DNA of 6,731 nucleotides from Actinomycetes bacterium (GTDB taxonomy: Bacteria; Actinomycetota; Actinomycetes; Actinomycetales; Cellulomonadaceae): contig JAEWEJ010000127.1 in the NCBI GenBank assembly GCA_023389455.1, positions 1 through 6,731 on the forward strand, written 5' to 3'. This document shows, one piece after another, positions 5,388 through 6,731 of the stretch; within the stretch, counting starts at the first letter, position 1, and each line of letters opens with the position of its first letter. A program made the position numbers and the translations under genes. The notes under the pieces were generated by a model. It searched no databases and was not told the origin of the DNA. It worked only from the letters and a program-made list of their open reading frames with translations.

Positions 5388-6386
5388 ATGGCACTGCGCG
5401 CGCTGTTCATCGGTGGGACCGGCATCATCAGCACGGAGGCGGCCCGGCGGGCCGTCGCGGAGGGCGTCGAGCTCACGCTGCTCAACCGTGGGCAGTCGAC
5501 GAAGCGTCCGGTTCCCGACGGCGCCCGCGTGATCCACGCCGACGTCCGCGACCCGGAGTCGGTCCGCGCCGCGCTGGGTGACCTCGAGTTCGACGCCGTC
5601 GTGGAGTTCATGGCGTTCACCCCGGAGCACGTCCAGGCGGACCTCGACCTGTTCACGGGGCGCACCGGGCAGTACGTGTTCATCAGCTCCGCGTCGGCCT
5701 ACCAGACGCCCCCCACGCACCTGCCGGTCGTCGAGTCGACGCCGCTGCGCAACCCGTTCTGGGAGTACTCGCGCAACAAGATCGCGTGCGAGGACCTCCT
5801 CGTGAGCGCGTACCGCGACACGGGCCTGCCGATGACGATCGTGCGCCCGTCGCACACCTACGACGCCACGCTCGTCCCGATGGACGGCGGCTGGACGGTG
5901 GTCGACCGGATGCGGCGCGGCCTGGAGGTCGTCGTGCCCGGGGACGGGACGTCGCGGTGGACCCTCACGCACAGCGCCGACGTCGCGGTCGGGCTGGTCG
6001 GGCTGCTGGGGCGCGAGGAGGCGATCGGCGAGGCGTTCCACATCACCGGCGACGAGGCGCCCTCGTGGGACCAGATCTTCCGCGCGATGGCCGCCGCCGC
6101 CGGGGTCGACGACCCGCGCCTCGTGCACGTCGCGTCCGACGCGATCGCCGCCGCCGACCCCGAGCTGGGCGCCGGGCTCCTCGGAGACAAGGCGCACACG
6201 ATGATCTTCGACAACTCGAAGATCCGGCGGCTGGTCCCGCAGTTCTCGCCCCGCATCCCGTTCGCGGCCGGCGCCCGCGAGATCGTCGCGTGGCACGACG
6301 CGGACCCCGCGCGCCGGGTGGTCGACCCGCAGTTCGAGGCGCTGACGGAGCAGCTGCTGGAGGCGTACCGGCCGCGGGCGCTGTAA
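5388..6386 (+). CDS. NAD(P)-dependent epimerase/dehydratase family protein (extended/atypical SDR)
   Basis: A 332-residue cytoplasmic Rossmann-fold enzyme of the NAD-dependent epimerase/dehydratase superfamily, close in look to the CSP41/SDR_a5-type group. ALFIGGTGIIS (residues 5-15) is the dinucleotide-binding glycine motif, LLNRGQS (31-37) follows the second strand, and HADVRD (50-55) contacts the adenine in relatives. The active site reads SSASAY (100-105) and YSRNK (Tyr127, Lys131). RPSHTY and WTLTHSADVAVGLVGLL lie in the substrate half. All catalytic residues appear present. The ATG at 5388 is chosen because the first beta strand follows at once and a -10 box lies seven bases upstream; an in-frame ATG at 5298 would add 30 low-complexity residues not seen in the family. 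No sugar-pathway genes are nearby, so the substrate is unknown. Confidence 0.88.
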   Translation: MALRALFIGGTGIISTEAARRAVAEGVELTLLNRGQSTKRPVPDGARVIHADVRDPESVRAALGDLEFDAVVEFMAFTPEHVQADLDLFTGRTGQYVFISSASAYQTPPTHLPVVESTPLRNPFWEYSRNKIACEDLLVSAYRDTGLPMTIVRPSHTYDATLVPMDGGWTVVDRMRRGLEVVVPGDGTSRWTLTHSADVAVGLVGLLGREEAIGEAFHITGDEAPSWDQIFRAMAAAAGVDDPRLVHVASDAIAAADPELGAGLLGDKAHTMIFDNSKIRRLVPQFSPRIPFAAGAREIVAWHDADPARRVVDPQFEALTEQLLEAYRPRAL

Positions 6387-6403
6387 CCGCCTGCGCGGGC
6401 GTC

Positions 6404-6430
6404 GCGGCCGGCAGTGCGCACGCCGGCTGC
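6404..6430 (+). terminator. Terminator-like hairpin after the SDR gene
   Basis: Arms 6404-6412 and 6422-6430 pair over 9 bp with one G-U wobble (core GCCGGC with GCCGGC) around a nine-base loop. The hairpin begins 18 nt after the stop codon at 6386 and lies upstream of the next promoter element at 6449. There is no T-tract. Confidence 0.45.
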
Positions 6431-6448
6431 ACTCCGACCCGACCGTCC

Positions 6449-6475
6449 TGTCGAATCCGGCGAGCCCCGTCCGTC
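6449..6475 (+). promoter_or_regulatory. ECF42-type sigma factor promoter, copy 2
   Basis: TGTCGA (6449-6454), 17 nt, then CGTC (6472-6475), the same pair and spacing as at 2091-2117. A second CGTC at 6468-6471 would give a 13-nt spacer and is less likely. A GTCAC-N4-GTGAC dyad (6473-6486) overlaps the -10; copy 1 has a shorter version of it. The leader would be about 40 nt. Confidence 0.72.
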
Positions 6476-6520
6476 ACAGTGGTGACAGGCCACACAGGGG
6501 CGACACGCAGGAGGAGCGTC

Positions 6521-6731
6521 ATGACGCAGTACGCCCTCTACTTCCACCAGCAGTGGGTCGGAGACCACCCCGCCGAGTGGTTCCAGACCCGCGTCAAGCC
6601 CAGCACGGCGGTCGTCCGGGACATGGAGGCTGCCGGGCTCCTCGTCTTCGCCGGCGGGCTCGAGGAGGACCTGGCCGACGCGTTCAGCGCCGACGCGACG
6701 AGCGGGACGGTGACGATCACCGACGGTCCGT
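6521..6731 (+). CDS. YCII/DGPF-family protein (copy 2, 3' truncated by the window)
   Basis: The first 70 residues of a second YCII-related (DGPF) protein, cut by the window end just inside the DGP hallmark. It matches copy 1 at 63 of 70 residues; most changes are conservative (I6L, S23T, V40L, L64V, S65T), while R22Q and E26K alter charge near the N-terminus. The start is supported by AGGAGG at 6509-6514, six bases before the ATG. It follows an ECF42-type promoter. In other actinobacteria DGPF genes often sit directly next to an ECF42 sigma factor gene, so that gene might lie just beyond the window; this is a prediction only. Confidence 0.9.
   Translation, partial: MTQYALYFHQQWVGDHPAEWFQTRVKPSTAVVRDMEAAGLLVFAGGLEEDLADAFSADATSGTVTITDGP

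Larger units (their letters stand above)
6447..6731 (+). repeat. Duplicated leader plus YCII/DGPF coding start, copy 2 (runs off the window)
   Basis: The partner of 2089-2360, in the same orientation and about 4.4 kb downstream. CCTGTCGAATCCGGCG (6447-6462) is identical to copy 1. GTGGTGAC recurs at 6479-6486, three bases after the -10 element as in copy 1. The spacing of the Shine-Dalgarno is also the same. Confidence 0.85.

Noticed and set aside
4830..6296. Long minus-strand open frame antisense to the SDR, XRE and DUF2975 genes
   Set aside because: It is low-complexity, Arg/Gly/Ala-rich and matches no family; it is open only because of the GC bias of the three well-supported plus-strand genes.
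2089..6731. Composite mobile element bounded by the two YCII copies
   Set aside because: There is no transposase, integrase, terminal inverted repeat or target-site duplication, and base composition is even across the block; simple gene duplication explains the repeats.

Overview
This is a very GC-rich window with a strong third-position G/C bias, GTG starts alongside ATG, Shine-Dalgarno-poor starts with possible leaderless promoters, and terminator hairpins without U-tracts. Together with a GH10 xylanase carrying a ricin-type (CBM13) module, this points to a high-GC actinobacterium. A saprophytic polysaccharide degrader of the Cellulomonadaceae/Streptomyces kind fits; the family-level guess is inference only.

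Layout, left to right. (1) The 3' end of a secreted GH10 endo-xylanase with a C-terminal three-repeat lectin module, closed by a perfect 16-bp hairpin. (2) A convergent NADPH-dependent FMN reductase family gene on the minus strand. It is divergent from (3), a RibD C-terminal/dihydrofolate reductase-family gene; the shared 132-bp control region holds two short palindromes. (4) A small YCII/DGPF-family gene with its own promoter-like leader. (5) A convergent minus-strand pair, an exported SGNH hydrolase followed by a membrane-anchored GH25 muramidase, joined by a 4-base GTGA overlap. (6) A plus-strand pair, a four-helix DUF2975 membrane protein and a small YozG-like XRE regulator, also joined by a GTGA overlap and preceded by an 18-bp inverted repeat. 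(7) An NAD(P)-dependent epimerase/dehydratase-type SDR gene. (8) A second, near-identical YCII/DGPF gene cut off by the window end.

The window reads as several small independent transcription units. The two strongest regulatory signals are these. First, both YCII/DGPF genes carry the same upstream element, TGTCGA, then 17 nt, then CGTC. This matches what I recall of the promoter recognised by ECF42 sigma factors, whose known targets are DGPF genes. Second, a long inverted repeat sits over the 5' end of the DUF2975-XRE unit, which suggests autoregulation and argues for a start at 4286 rather than 4244. The least described system here is the DUF2975/XRE pair, whose membrane partner has an enlarged outside loop with two cysteines. 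The coupled SGNH-GH25 pair is a plausible cell-wall processing unit. No mobile element, CRISPR array, tRNA or rRNA gene was seen.
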